Part shown: piece by piece, positions 41,501 to 54,627 of the stretch | Layout of the letters: each line of letters begins with the position of its first letter | How positions within the stretch are numbered: the stretch's first letter is position 1 | Assembly (NCBI RefSeq): GCF_040054535.1 | Contig: NC_090783.1 | Span: 6,153,501 to 6,217,500, forward strand | Length of the DNA stretch: 64,000 bases | DNA from: Antennarius striatus | Taxonomy: Eukaryota > Chordata > Actinopteri > Lophiiformes > Antennariidae | Direction: 5' to 3' | Made by a program: the position numbers and the translations under genes | Notes under the pieces: generated by a model | Seen by the model: only the letters and a program-made list of their open reading frames with translations | Told to the model about the DNA's origin: nothing | The model's database searches: none

Positions 41501-43866
41501 GGCGGGGCTGTGCTGTAGAAAAGAGCGTGGGTACTTCCGAGCAGAGGGAGCCTCTGTTGGACCTGGATAAGAAGAGAAGCAAATGAGGAAGCAGAAAACA
41601 GGACCATTAACAGCCCTCCTTTGGTAAACTCAGCTGATGTCGGGGAGCAAACAGATCCTGAAAAGACGGAGATCTAAAAAACAAAAACAAACAAAAAAAA
41701 CCTACTGAAAAACCATTCCGTCATCAAGCCACGTCAATTGAGTTATCTGGGCTTTGGCCTGCGCTCAGGGTGCTTTTAGGCTAATATGAATTCCCTCTCC
41801 AGCAACTGCTGGCTTCTGAATGGCCGGTGCTTTCTAAACAGCACGGTATCTTAGCGACGGATGGGACAGATGACAGATTCTCGACGGAAGCCTTTGCCAC
41901 GACTTTTCATTAGGTTAATGGAATTCCAGGCTGCGCGGCCTTTAACACTTAATGTAACGTCAGCATCATCTCTCCATGGAAAAGCAGGATGGTCCTGATA
42001 TTAAAAGGAGGCGTTCTTCAACAAAAGCTTGTTGGTCTAGTCACAAGGAGCAGGACTTGGTCTGTCTTTTGGTAATTTGGGTTTGAATCTATAAAACAGA
42101 ATGCATCTACGAGATTTTTCTCCGAGAATCAAAGGAGTCCTGCTTCGGAGGATGTGACAGACACTTTGTCCTGCCCTTTTGTCCTTCAGTTGGAAAGTCG
42201 CTATCCATAAAGTATCAAAGAGGAACCAGGGTGGCTAGTCATTTTCATGGGATGAAAAAGCAAACAAGGCCTGAGGGACAGTGGTGGTGGAATGATAGCC
42301 AGATGTGCAGAAGTCCCTTAAACTCGATTAAATGGGAGATGGAGCCTTCACGGGGGAAGAAATATGACTCACATACAGCAATCAATAACCATCCACTTGA
42401 CAAGCAGCATCTCACGTGATGATATGCATCATGAGGATGCCAGTAAATAACAACCAGAAGCCATACACGCAGGTTGAGAAAGCAATCACAACATAGAAAT
42501 TTCTGTTACAAGGAACGAGTACACCATACTGGGATAGAAAGATTATTCATAAATAGTCCACATAAAGAAATTCCAATAAGGTTAGGTTTTAGCTCAACTC
42601 TGCAGCTGAAAGCCGTCACGGAGCTCGACGTGCGTCAGCACGCCGGCTCTCCCTGGACAAAAGGGGAAAACATGAAAAAAAATCAGTGAAGCATGTAGTG
42701 GAACTGGGTACGATCGCACAAACATGGTGGCATCCAAAACACAGAAAGGCAGAATTATCAGTTTTAAAAGAAATGTTTCATTGTGGCTAAAAACAACATA
42801 AAACATGTAGTATAGAATAAACCCTTCATCCAAATGTAGGTGTAGAATAATATGTTTGGTCTGATACAGTTCTGTAAATGAACTAGGAAAAATGGCAGAG
42901 CTGTCAAACCTGAGAAATGAAAGATTGAATAGAAAATACTTTGACTTGTGAAATTACTTTTGTAAAATAATGAATGGAAATCCTTCAATCCAAGGAGGGG
43001 GAAACTAGAAACTAGGAACGAAAAACGCCGCCATAATACCAGAACAAGAGTAATCTGGAGACAAATCCTTTTGACATCCCAATTATACGCAAAGTTCAGT
43101 CAGGTGAAGCAAACACCGTCAACCAGCTAAAATATACTGTATATATCGAAGCTTCCAAATTGCAATCGTGCTCCAGAATCTAGTAGTCCACAAGGTTGTG
43201 TTTGGCTACACAATCTCCAAGATTAACATCTATTTGTACACCTCAAAAGACACCTGCAAGATCAGTTACTATCCATTAATGTCTGATTATCCTTTGCAAT
43301 GCACTCGTTCTATGGCTATGATGATAAAACCTGGACACCGGACACGACAATCGTTTATTTTACAGTCGTGATGTGGATTTGTAAAAGCCACTCATATAAC
43401 AACACTTGATTACACTGAGTGCAGGCGTTGACTGCTAACACTCATGCGAATAAGATGTCAAAAGTATCGTCAATCTCATTAGAAAACCCTCCACGTCCAA
43501 GCGTGTTAACAAGGCGCTCAGCCGGGCTACATCTGTGCTCCAGTCATTGGTTCTCTGTTAATGTGAAAACAGCAGCTCTGCAGAGAAGCATGAAGGGCGA
43601 GACTGGACTATTTGTCTCTTTCAGGAGAGGAGTGTGTGCTTGTGTGTGTACAAGATCTCAGAAATATTTGGGCGACGGTAGCTCAGTCCACTGTGTCTCG
43701 TGCTGGGGACCGGTGGGTGGCCGGTTCAAGGCCCATGTGGACCATTCACCTCCTGAGCACTGCTGAGGTGCCCTTGAGCAAAGCACAGACCCCTACAAGT
43801 TACTCAGTTCCCACGAGGGAACTGCCTGCCACTCTACCTCCCAGTATTTGCGCGTTTACATGCCCC

Positions 43867-43903
<37 letters not shown>

Positions 43904-46900
43904 ACAGGTATATATTTGTACACACTTAAAAACACGTGTGACAAATACTAATAACTGGAGTGGAAAAATAATCTCCCCTATGGGAATCAATAAAATTCGA
44001 TCGTTCCTTCCCCCATCCCCAACGGTTGCTAATATGCCACGTGCACGGTTTCATTCAGGAACAACACAAAGTGTCAGAAAATGCATGTTGGAAGCTGCAT
44101 GATGAGTAGGAACCCATCGCCAAAGCCACGCTCCTGTGTTGTGTTTTTGTGTGTGTGTGTGTGTGTGTGTGTATCTTGCACACAACCGCCTTCTAAGTGC
44201 AGGTGAAGATCCTGAAAGCAAACATTTTAATGACTTTGGGACAGCTCCGGTTCAGGAAACACACTGAAATTTTATAAGAGTTTGTAAAAAAAAATAAAAA
44301 AAAGCGAACAAGCCCATACACGCCAAAACAAATAAAAGACACCAAACCGGCAGCCACACCCATGCTAACCACCAGACACACAGCTTTGCAGGAAGGGGGC
44401 TCTTTGAGTTTTGAAAAACAGTTTGCATCTAGAGAGCTCAGACTATTTTTATTGATCCAGACTGAGAATTTTCAATTAGAGTACTACGTATATGGTTTGG
44501 CTGTAGCAGCCCCCATTGCTAGAGGGCTCAGGGTATCAGAACACTAAGTACACGAGAACAAACTCATTCCATTGAAGTCATTTAAAACTCCTTTACTGTT
44601 AAAGGTTTTGTTCTCAGCTCTTTAGTGTCAGTGAAATCAGCATACTATTCCCATACTGCTTTGTTTAGCATTTCAAGACAAAAACCTCACAACTACATTT
44701 GTGCAATGTGTTTTCTTTAAATTATAGCTAACCAACAGTCCTTCAGCTTTCCTTCCCGTGCAGGTGAAAAACAAACGAGAATGCAGGAATCCGATTCTGT
44801 GTCGTCTCATCATCGATATAATTTTTGCGCCGCATGTTGTCATGAGATTTAATAAATCGACAAAAAACAGGAAATCTATGTTGTTAGAGATCGTCTGATG
44901 AAGATCACACTGTCTTAGATGAACAAACATATTGTTTACTGTTATTCTTTTGATATTTTTTATCGAAAAACTGGTTTGAGGACGGCTTAACGTTGTGGAA
45001 TATCACTACGTACAGCGGTTAAGGCTAAATTTAGATTTTGGTACCAAAGCAAGTGCAAATGCAAAATTTAAAAGTCTAAAAGGACGAAATATGACAATTT
45101 AAAGTCAATAAACTATATTACTCCTGTTGTTTCTCAAAAAACATTTGAGGGTACATTTATACCTCGAGATACAGGTTTTTAAACTATGCCATTCCAGCAG
45201 GGGGGCAGAGAGGGAGGAGATGAGCCATGAAAATGAACGCGGTGAAGAAACTTCATGTCTCCGCTCTGCAGGCCTGGTCTTCCCACTCGAGCGTGGAGCA
45301 GAGGGTTATCACCGAGACGAGCGGCATCTTTTCGCCGTTGTCTCCCAGCAGGTTATTACGATCCTGTCAACGCTGAGCTATGGGCTGTTCTCCCAGAGCC
45401 ACTATAGGTTTCTCCTCCGACGCTCATCGAGGGTTTGGTACCCCTAAACAAAGCAAAGTGACTTTCAGCACACACAACTGACATAACATGATGACTTGCG
45501 TCGCCATGCAGCCATGGCTGGAAGCAAGATGGGAAAGAAAATCTATGAGCGACAGCCTGAAGACCGAGGAGGAAAACAGGCTGCCAAAATGAGAAATGGA
45601 ACTGGTCCCATTTGTGGTGATGAAAAAGAGTCAGCGCTGTGCCATGAAAATGATTTGCATTTCTCTTTTTGTATCCAATTAATGACCTTGTCAGAGTAAA
45701 AAGCACTACATCCTGCAGGCTGCATGCAGGTGGTGGGAAGAACAGCTTTGTGTCTGTGCAGCACCGACATGTTTGGCTTCAAATTCAATTAAATGGAACG
45801 GACTCATTAAATTTATTTAATGCATGCTGGGAATGTAAAGATAGACTCGCAGAGATTTTCTGTGGTGGCTTTTGAAAAAGTTAAAAGAGCAGGTGTTTGA
45901 TAGTTATTTTATAGTTTCATTTTATAGTTAATCACAACCCTGCAAAAAAAATATATTCTGGTGTTAAATCACTGAACCTTAACAACACAGTGAGACGCCA
46001 TGAGCTTAAACAATCCTTTACCTTATTGCTTAGCATAGCACAATGGAAGTTCTCTTCCAATGCAGAAAATAACTACAATATAGTCCAGTGCACTGTGAGG
46101 TGCACTCACTGGATTATAAGGTGCATCTGATTACAATGTGCACCTTCAATGAATGGCCTATTTTAAAACTGTTTTCACCAGAACAGAGCACACCACATTA
46201 TAAGGCGCATAGAATAGAATGCATCCACTAGACTGAGCTGCGCTTAAGGGCTTACATTCACGACTGTAGCCTTTTCTCAAATTTCATGAGCCATCTCACT
46301 GCTAGCCAAAGGTGCCGGGCTTGCAATCGATTCGCAAATGTGGTTGACACCTGAAACAGCGGGTAAACTGTGTGTGGGGGGCAGCTTCGACTTATGTATT
46401 CTATCTGGGCTGCTGACCAGATAGGCAATAGGGCGTTTAAGGCTACAGCTGAGAGCCGAGAACTCATCTGAGAACTCATCTTCAATGAATGGCCTATTTC
46501 AAAAAATTTTTCATACATAAGGCACATTGGATTGTAAGGCACACTGTCAGTTTTTGAGAAAATTAAAGGCTTTTAGGTGTGCCTAATAGAGCAGAAAATA
46601 CTGTATACTTCACAAATTTAGTTTTAATTGCTGCAAACAAATATTCTTTTTTAGAAACCTAAAGCCAGGAGAGTATGACGATGGAGATGCTGTACAGGCT
46701 TTAAACAAACCTGAAAATTGGTAAAGATTGGACTCCAGCAGCATCTTCAGCTGTAAGTTAAACATTTTACAGCTTAGCGTCGGTGAACAATTTTAAAATA
46801 TCTCCATGTGTGTAGCGATGCACAGAAAACACACACATTTACCTGCATGCAACACATGGATGTAAGAGTTCTAGACATCCTCTGTCTATTTCATGTGACC

Positions 46901-49900
46901 CAGGCAGAGGTCACATGACTATCAATGTGGTACTAATGGATGGTGTAATTGATTCAACATGTAATCTGCAGATAGACTTGAAATTGTGAGTGAACACAAC
47001 AGGTAAGCAAACGTAGTGTGTGAAGGAAAGGGACGCCGCTATTGGATTGATTCTACTTATTGATTGGGCCAAACCCGCCAGCATGACGAATGGGGTCATC
47101 CGTAACAGACTACATGAGGAACTGGGTAATAAAAGTAGCACTTCAACCTACATCCTCGGGGTATTTTCATTGGCTACTGAGATTTTAAAACGGATTGGCG
47201 AAGCTTTTTTCTAGCACAGCATCTGGAGACGACGCGCCAACAAACCTGTCGTCCTTCTTAACAGATATTTTTCATTATTGTAATTATTAAGCGTGTCGGG
47301 AAAAAACAGTCACTTAATGTATTTCACATAATATCAGTTACCCAAATTGATTATTGAAAATCTAAGCATGTATATTTATAACTAGCAGTTCTAACAAGCT
47401 AAATGAAAACAGCTCATTAAAAAAGAAAAAAAAAATTGTGTTAAATTAAGTTTTAAACGTTTTCTATGCTCTACTAAATCTTGGAGAAGGCATCCTTAGA
47501 TTTGCTAGTCGTTCTCTACAGCTGCTGTTTTCAGTTTGTGTTGAGGCCCACATTATTGCTGTGTAGAACAGGATGAGATATCAATCAGGTCTCCATGCGG
47601 CCTCGAGGGAGACCGAGCAGTAAAAGCATCCCAAATAACAATTAGAGTGATGAAACGCTCGCTACAGACTCACAGCGACTATAGAGACAGATAAAAGAGC
47701 AGCGGGTGAAAAGGGATCATTAAAATAGTTATAATTACAACTCAATTCAAGTGGGTGGTATTACTGCTGCCTCATCAATTAGTTTCCTTTAATTCTAACT
47801 CAGCATAACTTGATCGCAACATTTACTAACGCTACCTTTTCCTTTTTGCAGAGAATAGTTTTACCTGCAGCTTTTTTTTTTTTTGCTGCTCCTGTTTGAG
47901 TCGGGACCAAGAGGCAGACTGTGGTTTCAAACATATCGATCGCATTTACACTCGCCTCAGATACAATTACGTCAGGAGCCAAACCACATCCACACCTGCC
48001 AATGCATGCATTGTCTTAGCAAGCGTTTTTCTTTTACACTCCAGATCACACGTTAATACTGGATGGAAATGGAGTTGCACACTGTTGTATTAGAAGACGT
48101 CTCCTTATTGAGCAGCGCTGATCCAATTCAAGTCCTTGACCGGGTGAAACACAACTCTACCAGACTCCCTCAGGGTAAAGACCACAGGACTATTCCACAA
48201 CTTCTGTCTTCTTCTATTACCGTGGCTGCCGCCCTAAAGAACAGATCTATGCCTGGTATGACCAGCCTCCACACTGGCAACAGGCGGTCAGGATTTGCTG
48301 GCATGTAGCGTAATGCCACTCCAGGGGATGGAAGCTGCAGACTGACACTTGGAGTCATCTGCTGGGGTTGGTGATTCCTGTGTGAGAGGTTCTGTGGACA
48401 CTCAGTCATTTTTAAAATGTGCTTCAATGCTCAAAAGAAGAGAATCTAACCGACGGTCAAAAGCAGAAAAAACAACATGACTGACAGGTTGTCACCCCCC
48501 TCACCTAAAAATCACAGGGGGAGTTCTCAAAGGGCGGGGGTTATGACTGCTGTCACCACTGTGAGAACAGGCCTTCCAGTCAGCTCGTAATTCTAATGCC
48601 AGCCCTTGAACTCAGTCGTTCACCGCTGCCGACCTACAGCACCGTAAATCTGTCTCCAGTCGCTCACGGCCATCCAGACAAGAAGTTCTAACACACTCTT
48701 CTGTGAGAGATGAAACACAACTGGAACATTCCTGCAGGACAAGAATGAAGAGCCCACATACACAGGACCATGGCTTCAGCTTCGCCATGCAAAGGAAGAT
48801 GGATTCCATCAAGGGTCAGGAGATCCTAGCTGAAGATTCCTCGCCATCTGTGAGGAAGCTGAAGCTCTGGAACCGCTGGATGTTCCCAAATGGAAACGAT
48901 CCCACACAGATCTCAAAGCCAGGAGAAGTGAACGTCACCGTCTCCTGACATGAGACCCAATAGAATTATGAAGAAGGTGGTTGCAGCGTGTTAACCTTGG
49001 AATATCACTGAGCTGGAGAACTTCTTTTCTAAGGAATGGGTTAAGATTCTTCAGGAATACAACCAGAAGCTGGAGTTAGAAACCTGGATGTGCAACAATG
49101 TCATGAAAGATAACCACCTCAAGCATCTCATAGAAAAATGGAAGCATCTGCCTTGATACCATTTTACAAAAGAAAACTTTTAGCTTCAGGCCGGCCAAAA
49201 ACGAGGACATATGTCTGAGTGGTTTCATCCCCTGTGAAAATAATCACTGACCCTCTAATTAAAGGGACTTTTTTTTTTTTTTTTTTTTACAATTATTCAA
49301 ACAGGATCTGTCCTACACAGCTTCTGCTGGACATTTATGGTCAAAAAAAGAGGAAAAAAACCCAACATGGAGGCGGTGACGTCAAACATGAGATCACTAA
49401 GTCTTCTGTTTCCCACTAATGGCCGCTTCCATTGTACTTTTACCCCTAAAGCTTTCCATGTGACTTCCTCAAGCAACACTTTTCTGACAGTATGTCACAT
49501 AAAAGGAGGAAAACTGCAGCTCAAACGTTATATACGGCTCACAACAAAAATAGAATCCATCTCAGTCATGCTGGTATGAGGGAATGACTCATGACAGCTC
49601 GTCCATGCTACTGAAAGAATAGCTTTTTTTTCCTGTCTTCCCTCTATCTGTCAATATTCACTCAGTATGCAGAGCATCGCAGCACGAGGAGCCCTAACAG
49701 TACTTCCTGTTCATCCTGCACAGACAGCTTCCTCCTGGGCTACTGGTGTGTGAATCTCCCTGCAATGGGAAGATAAAAATGAACAATAACATCTGATGCA
49801 AATTCCATTTTAACGCCTCATTAATAACCCTGTGAGTAAAATAACACCACAGAAACCTCTGAGCTGTTTGCTCTGATGCGATGAGGGCCTGTTTTTTGCT

Positions 49901-50844
49901 TCCTGCAGCAGGTCCCACCTACACTTCACTGGCAATGCATGCATTCAGTAATTTGTGCAGACAGATGTTCACCCTGCAGTGGCAAACAGGCATCCTATGA
50001 TGCACAAGAAGAATGTATTCATCCCCATGCTGAACATAACCCAAACTGTAGGATATTGTAAATGTCAGGGAAGACCATTTTAATTATATACCCCCCAAAT
50101 CCCAGATTACAATCCCTCAGTGCGCTGTATAATTTACACCAGCTGTTTAGACATTAGTGACGTCACTGGGGATTGGACAGAGTGAAGCGCGTCTTTCATG
50201 GTAGTTAAGAAGCGCATTTAGAGGAGTACTAATGTTTCCAACCGGACGGCGCATCAATATCTTCTGAGGAGCGATTAAATAAGAGGGGTGTGATGTTGAT
50301 GAGAAGTACAGTCATAAACTCTCCTAGTCCACACCCGTGGAGCTGCGTAATGTACATACTTGAATTATTTATCTACTGTTGGATCATGAGTGAAAAAAAA
50401 TCCAGCTCTTAGAAATAAGGAGCAGGAAGAGAGAGAGAGAGGGTGTGTGTGTGTGTTAGTGTGTATGAAAACATTCAAATCCTAAAGTTTACGTCACGCA
50501 TGACACACGTTATTTAAGTTAAGTTGTTTTTTTACTCAAACAAACCAGTAGAATCGGTCTTCCTTCGGGGCAGAGGTCCCACACAAACCGGATCACACTG
50601 TCCACATTCCACCGAAGTGTCGTGGTGCGTTTAAAGACCAGGAAACCGGCGCATCGACAACACACCCTGGTGAATTCACACCACTTATTTCTATATTTTT
50701 GCAGCACTAAAGATTGAATAAACGTTATTTACCCACAATTTTAATTACCTGGTGCAGAAAAACGACCGGGCGAGTAGTTTTGACGCCGCCGGGACTTCCC
50801 AGAAGTCTCGCCGCAACTTTGCCGACTATGCGCAACGAAGCCAT
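38552..50844 (-). CDS. mcub: Mitochondrial calcium uniporter dominant-negative subunit beta
   Basis: Pore-subunit paralog of MCU in the inner mitochondrial membrane that lowers uniporter calcium flux. Eight exons in gene order: 50844-50749, 41562-41493, 41325-41158, 39901-39797, 39676-39516, 39424-39221, 39095-38979, 38629-38552; 332 residues with consistent phases (human 336). Exon 1 codes for a basic, acid-free transit peptide ([15 protein letters not shown]) and is 9.2 kb from exon 2. Then come the N-terminal domain ([15 protein letters not shown]), a coiled coil ([20 protein letters not shown]), TM1 ([20 protein letters not shown]), the pore motif [12 protein letters not shown]2 ([12 protein letters not shown]) and a matrix tail ending [21 protein letters not shown] has the Trp and Val that separate MCUB from MCU (Arg and Glu). 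The intron after the TM2 exon has a GC donor (CAG|GCAAGT at 39220-39219). Intron 1 holds SINE, Tc1 and MITE copies. Confidence 0.95.
41730..41990. promoter_or_regulatory. Candidate conserved non-coding block in mcub intron 1
   Basis: Balanced-composition, low-repeat sequence with ATTAGGTTAATGG and other homeobox-like sites, unlike the AT-rich and repeat-rich intron around it. Judged by eye only; no alignment was possible. Confidence 0.2.
43671..43998 (+). mobile_element. tRNA-derived SINE in mcub intron 1
   Basis: Pol III box A-like GGTAGCTCAGTCCA (43677-43690) and box B GGTTCAAGGCC (43723-43733) at tRNA-like spacing, followed by a tRNA-unrelated body (GCACTGCTGAGGTGCCCTTG), a TG tract (43869-43902) and a tail with CCCCTATGGGAATCAATAAA. 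This is the usual design of fish tRNA-SINEs. It cannot be a working tRNA gene: the arm structure is broken and there is no matching acceptor stem. Confidence 0.8.
44148..44173. repeat. (TG)n microsatellite
   Basis: About 26 bases of TG in mcub intron 1. Confidence 0.9.
45590..45850. promoter_or_regulatory. Candidate regulatory block with octamer and homeobox sites in mcub intron 1
   Basis: Carries a perfect POU octamer ATTTGCAT (45653-45660) and CCAATTAATGACC (45675-45687), a homeodomain-type site, within 30 bases, and a further AATTAAAT run. The pairing of POU and homeobox sites is enhancer-like, but this is inference from motifs. Confidence 0.25.
46081..46605 (-). mobile_element. Longer copy of the 30509 inverted-repeat element, in mcub intron 1
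   Basis: Right end on the minus strand reads CAGTATTTTCTGCTCTATTA then GGCACACCTAAAAGCC, the same end as at 30509. The block contains several phrases like TTATAAGGCGCA and TGCGCTT. A perfect 19-base direct repeat, TTCAATGAATGGCCTATTT, occurs at 46145-46163 and 46481-46499, so the copy is internally duplicated. The outer left end is degraded. Confidence 0.65.
47470..47800. promoter_or_regulatory. Candidate conserved non-coding block in mcub intron 1
   Basis: Repeat-free stretch rich in core homeobox, GATA and ATCAATCA-like sites (AACAATTAGAG, GATAAAAG, CATCAATTAGTTTCC). Looks like vertebrate conserved non-coding DNA, but conservation cannot be tested here. Confidence 0.2.
48735..49160 (+). 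pseudogene. Tc1-like transposase C-terminal remnant in mcub intron 1
   Basis: Frame pieces align by eye to the end of fish Tc1-like transposases: [34 protein letters not shown] (family DNDPKHTSK, the region of the second catalytic Asp), then after stops and shifts [15 protein letters not shown] near 49005-49060. Several stops and frameshifts, no intact ends seen. Dead remnant. Confidence 0.7.
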
Positions 50845-51250
50845 CGTCCTGTCCGTGAACGCTGTTAGCTTTGTCTCCGCTGCTGGGGCATTCCCGGGAC
50901 AAATCCCTCTACCGAATGAGGCCCCCGGTGTCCGGTGTTCCCAATCAAAAGCAACTGACGACGTATGCGCAAAATAAAAAAAATTAAAAAAAAGAAGCAA
51001 AGAGGAGCCGATCGGAACGCAGTTCAGCCTGAGCCGCGTTCCATTTCCTACCACACAAGCAGACCGTGACGCGTCCGCGTCCAATCCTCTCTCCTCCTCT
51101 TTTTTTTTTTTTTTTTGGCGCTTTAGAGTTTTGCAATCCAAACCGTGGGCGCAGTCCCAACCCAAAGCCAGCGAACACACCACACCCCTTCCACACAGAT
51201 TCAGCTGCTTGGACCTATAGGCAGTGTTTATTTATTTATTTATATGTCAG
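50845..51250 (-). promoter_or_regulatory. mcub: mcub promoter and 5' flank
   Basis: GC-richer, CpG-containing sequence around exon 1 with an inverted CCAAT (ATTGG on the minus strand at about 50941-50945). No TATA box is evident. A T-rich tract lies at 51099-51117. Confidence 0.4.
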
Positions 51251-54200
51251 ATTATTCACACGCACAACGGGGAAGTGAGTGTTCTGTACAAAAACAACAT
51301 GGAAAGTGAAACGTGTTGAATCACCTTCAACAGACAGTTGTGAATTAGCTAATGGCACATTTTTTTAATTATTATTTTTTAAATAATTGTTTGCAGCATA
51401 TCTCAAACAGATGACAACAGATTTTGATTAAATTCAGTTTAGGGAGTGTTCTTGGTTCAATGAAGAGTCTTTTACATTTCTAAGTGGATCCAGGTAAAGA
51501 CGTGGGTTCTGGATCACTTGTTACTTTCTTGTCCAATCAAAAGAAAACCTTCCACGTCTCATATTGGTTCATCATTCAAATGTGTGGGATTAAAACATAT
51601 ACATGGCATAACATTATGAGTACTTGCCTAATATCGTGTAAGTCTCCTTATTGCTGCCTTAACTGCCCTGACCTGTCATGGACTCCACCAGACCTCTGAT
51701 GGGGTGCTGTAAGTTTTCAGGTGGGGCCTCTTTGGACTGGACTTGTTTGTCCAGCATGTCCCACTGATCATGACTGGATTGGAATCTTGTGAATTTGGAG
51801 ACAAAGCCTCCACCTCAAAGTCTTTTTGTTCCTGAAACAATCAAACCCAGCTGGAAGAGGCCGCTGCCATCAGGGAATATTGTTTCCATGAAAAGGCGGT
51901 ATAAGGTCTGCAGTAACGTCCTGGTACGTGGTGGTGGACTGGGGTCAGGGTCATTCAAATGGACTCTGAGAAAGATGAGAAGATAAGCAGGAATGTGTTT
52001 CCAGGTTCAGTGCATGAGGTGGTGTCACTTCATTTCATTTTTATGTCTTTTTTTCCCCACGTCATCTACTCAGGAAACCATTTCTGTAGCGTTTTTCTAT
52101 ATAGAGAAAACACTGCAATAAGATCCTCTATGTGGTTTGCTGTGATGGGCAGCCGCTGTTTGTGGAACTGTATTTAATTTAATACCCCGGGGTCACAAAA
52201 TAAGTTAAGAGATGGTTGAAAACCGAGATAATAATTCTGTCTCTGAGCCTCCCTGCCTGCAGCAATCACCTTCTCCAATATAAGATATCAAATACACAAG
52301 AGGGAGAGGTATTCTTAACACAGTAAACCTGACTTTCTCTACTGTGCTCTACACATCTGTTCTGTTGGGCTGCTTAAAATCTTCAAAAACTTTCCACAAG
52401 AAAACAAAGTGATAAAAAGACTTAAGTCAACCAGCATGCAGGGATAGTTTTTAAAAAAAAGAATTTAAAATTTTGTGTCACAATAAAAATCTGGTGAATC
52501 ATTAAAAAAGTCATTTTGTGTGAGCTTTTACACAGACAATAATAATAATATTAAAGATCAATTTCTCTGCATAGTTGTTAGTCTTCTTTTGTTTTTGCCA
52601 GTTTTGATTCATCATTCACAGCTGAGTTCATGTCTACCATTAAGTATGATTTATAGGAAGTGAGCTACATTTCTTTCGCTTTATGAGTTTGATAGTGTGC
52701 TTTAATTTATGCAAAGAATTGTACTTCTTGAACAGAGATTTCACAATATATTTGTGATTGTGATTACATTATGGCAAAATCTGTCCCACTAGTCTTACAT
52801 TGGATGGCTTTGATCATGGAATAACGTGGAGTTGGAGAACCGACTCGACTGGATGTGTGGGCTACGTCCCATCTTTTCGATAGACGTGGCTGCCCCCTGG
52901 TGTTTTTAAGGTGGCATTACAAGATCCTGGTGCACAATGGATAAAAGACTCATCTCCTTGGGATACACTGACTAGAACTTATTACTTTATAAACAGAATT
53001 GCTGTACTCTGTAAAATACTAAAATACTAAGTAATCTAAGTGCTTGTAACAGAGTATATGGTTTTACTTTGAACAGATTTGCCAAAATACATTACATCTC
53101 AAGGATCACGATGACAACAATTTCAACATGTGCTGTAAAAAAGATGGTGTATTGTCAATCCAATTAAATTACTTGATTATAAGAAAGAAGAGCATTAACA
53201 ATGTTCAGAAAAGATTCCTGCAGTTCTGTCTGCATAGCACATCAAATCCAAACCCCTGTGTTGGGAGACACACAGAGGCACACAGGCCTAGAGAGAAGTT
53301 AATACTGAATATTTAATAAATGCAGACTGACTATCAAAGGCCTGTGGAAAAATATAGATGAACCAGAACAAATCAAATCCATTTGAGTTAATTAGACAGA
53401 AAAATAGGAGAGAGATCTGGATCTACTGTAGATTTGTAACTATTATTCACGTACGAGTTTACTGTTCCTATAATTATGTCATGCACTGAGACATGTTAAT
53501 AGTTAACCTATGAAATGGTTGCGTAATGTACAGGATGTCTGTGCTATCATCCTTTTTTTTTCCATACAGTGCATAAGTTCACTTCGATGGTACACGTCTC
53601 TTGTTCGGAACATTTGGATCAGGGCTTTATAGAGTGTACTTGCTTAAAAATGGATTGCTCATGTTGTGAACGCTAAAGTGTGTACATTTCGTGCTTCAGT
53701 AGAAGAAAATGCTGTCAAGAATTTGTCTCCTCTGTAAAAAATCCATGTACTGTTCAGGTGTTAATGTCACTTGTGCTGGCAGAGGTACTGCATCAGCCCT
53801 CTGAGGGCTTTCTAGTTTAATATATGTTGTCCATAAAAAAGATTCCCCTACCTTTTGCCACAGGGGTGGATCTAGGATGCCTCACTCTAGAACTTTAAAG
53901 GAGCAATATTTTACACAGTGGAGCCAAGTATATGTCCAGCATTTATGCACAGTTTTTTATTCAGTAAGATTTGTATAGATATCATTCCCTGTTTGACAGC
54001 GGCTTCAGGAAAAACACAACAACTCTGTATATTTGTCAAATTGCACCTCATTCAAATTGTGTATGAAAAAAAATTTTCAGGCAAAGACAAAGTCTACTTT
54101 TCACTCTAAACAAAATCCAGACACCAAACTCATTGCTGTCCTTTCAAAATAAATCAATCAACTTTTATTTTTTAAGTGCTTAATCACATCAACAGACATT

Positions 54201-54620
54201 TCATTGCTTTTACAGGCAGAGAAGCCCAACAGAATAGAGCAATTTTGTGGATTAATGACATGAACTCCTCAATGTCTCACAACTGAACAGCTTTTCTCAC
54301 CTGAAGCGCTGCTGACAGGTATTGAAATAGAAACCCTTTTCTGAACTAAAAAGCTTCTGGAGCTTTTGCTTTCATCAGTAATTATAGGGAAGACTTGCTT
54401 TTCATAAATAGTATATTGAAGTTCATTTTCTCTATGATAATATGTTGTCCTTATTATTATGCCATTATATTTGAAATGGCAATAATACAATAAAGCTTTT
54501 GTTTTCTCTCTCTCATTCTTCTTACAGAAGAGCAGCAGGGCCACATGATTTTCTTTTGCATGATGATTATTTGTTTATACTTTGAGGGAAACAAGCAGTA
54601 ACTTCAAAATTATGCACAGA
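51251..54620. other. Gene-free region upstream of mcub, part 1
   Basis: AT-rich, with short open frames only. No family-like peptide, splice-flanked exon or clear mobile element recognised. Confidence 0.4.
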
Positions 54621-54627
54621 CTTCTTT

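Noticed and set aside
43671-43742. Possible tRNA gene
   Set aside because: Boxes A and B are present, but arms do not pair and the sequence runs into a SINE body and tail.
48063-48308. 81-residue frame in mcub intron 1
   Set aside because: No recognisable motif; likely chance next to a Tc1-like remnant.
38552-50844. MCU as identity of the uniporter gene
   Set aside because: The Trp and Val in [10 protein letters not shown] are MCUB-type, and casp6 is next door.
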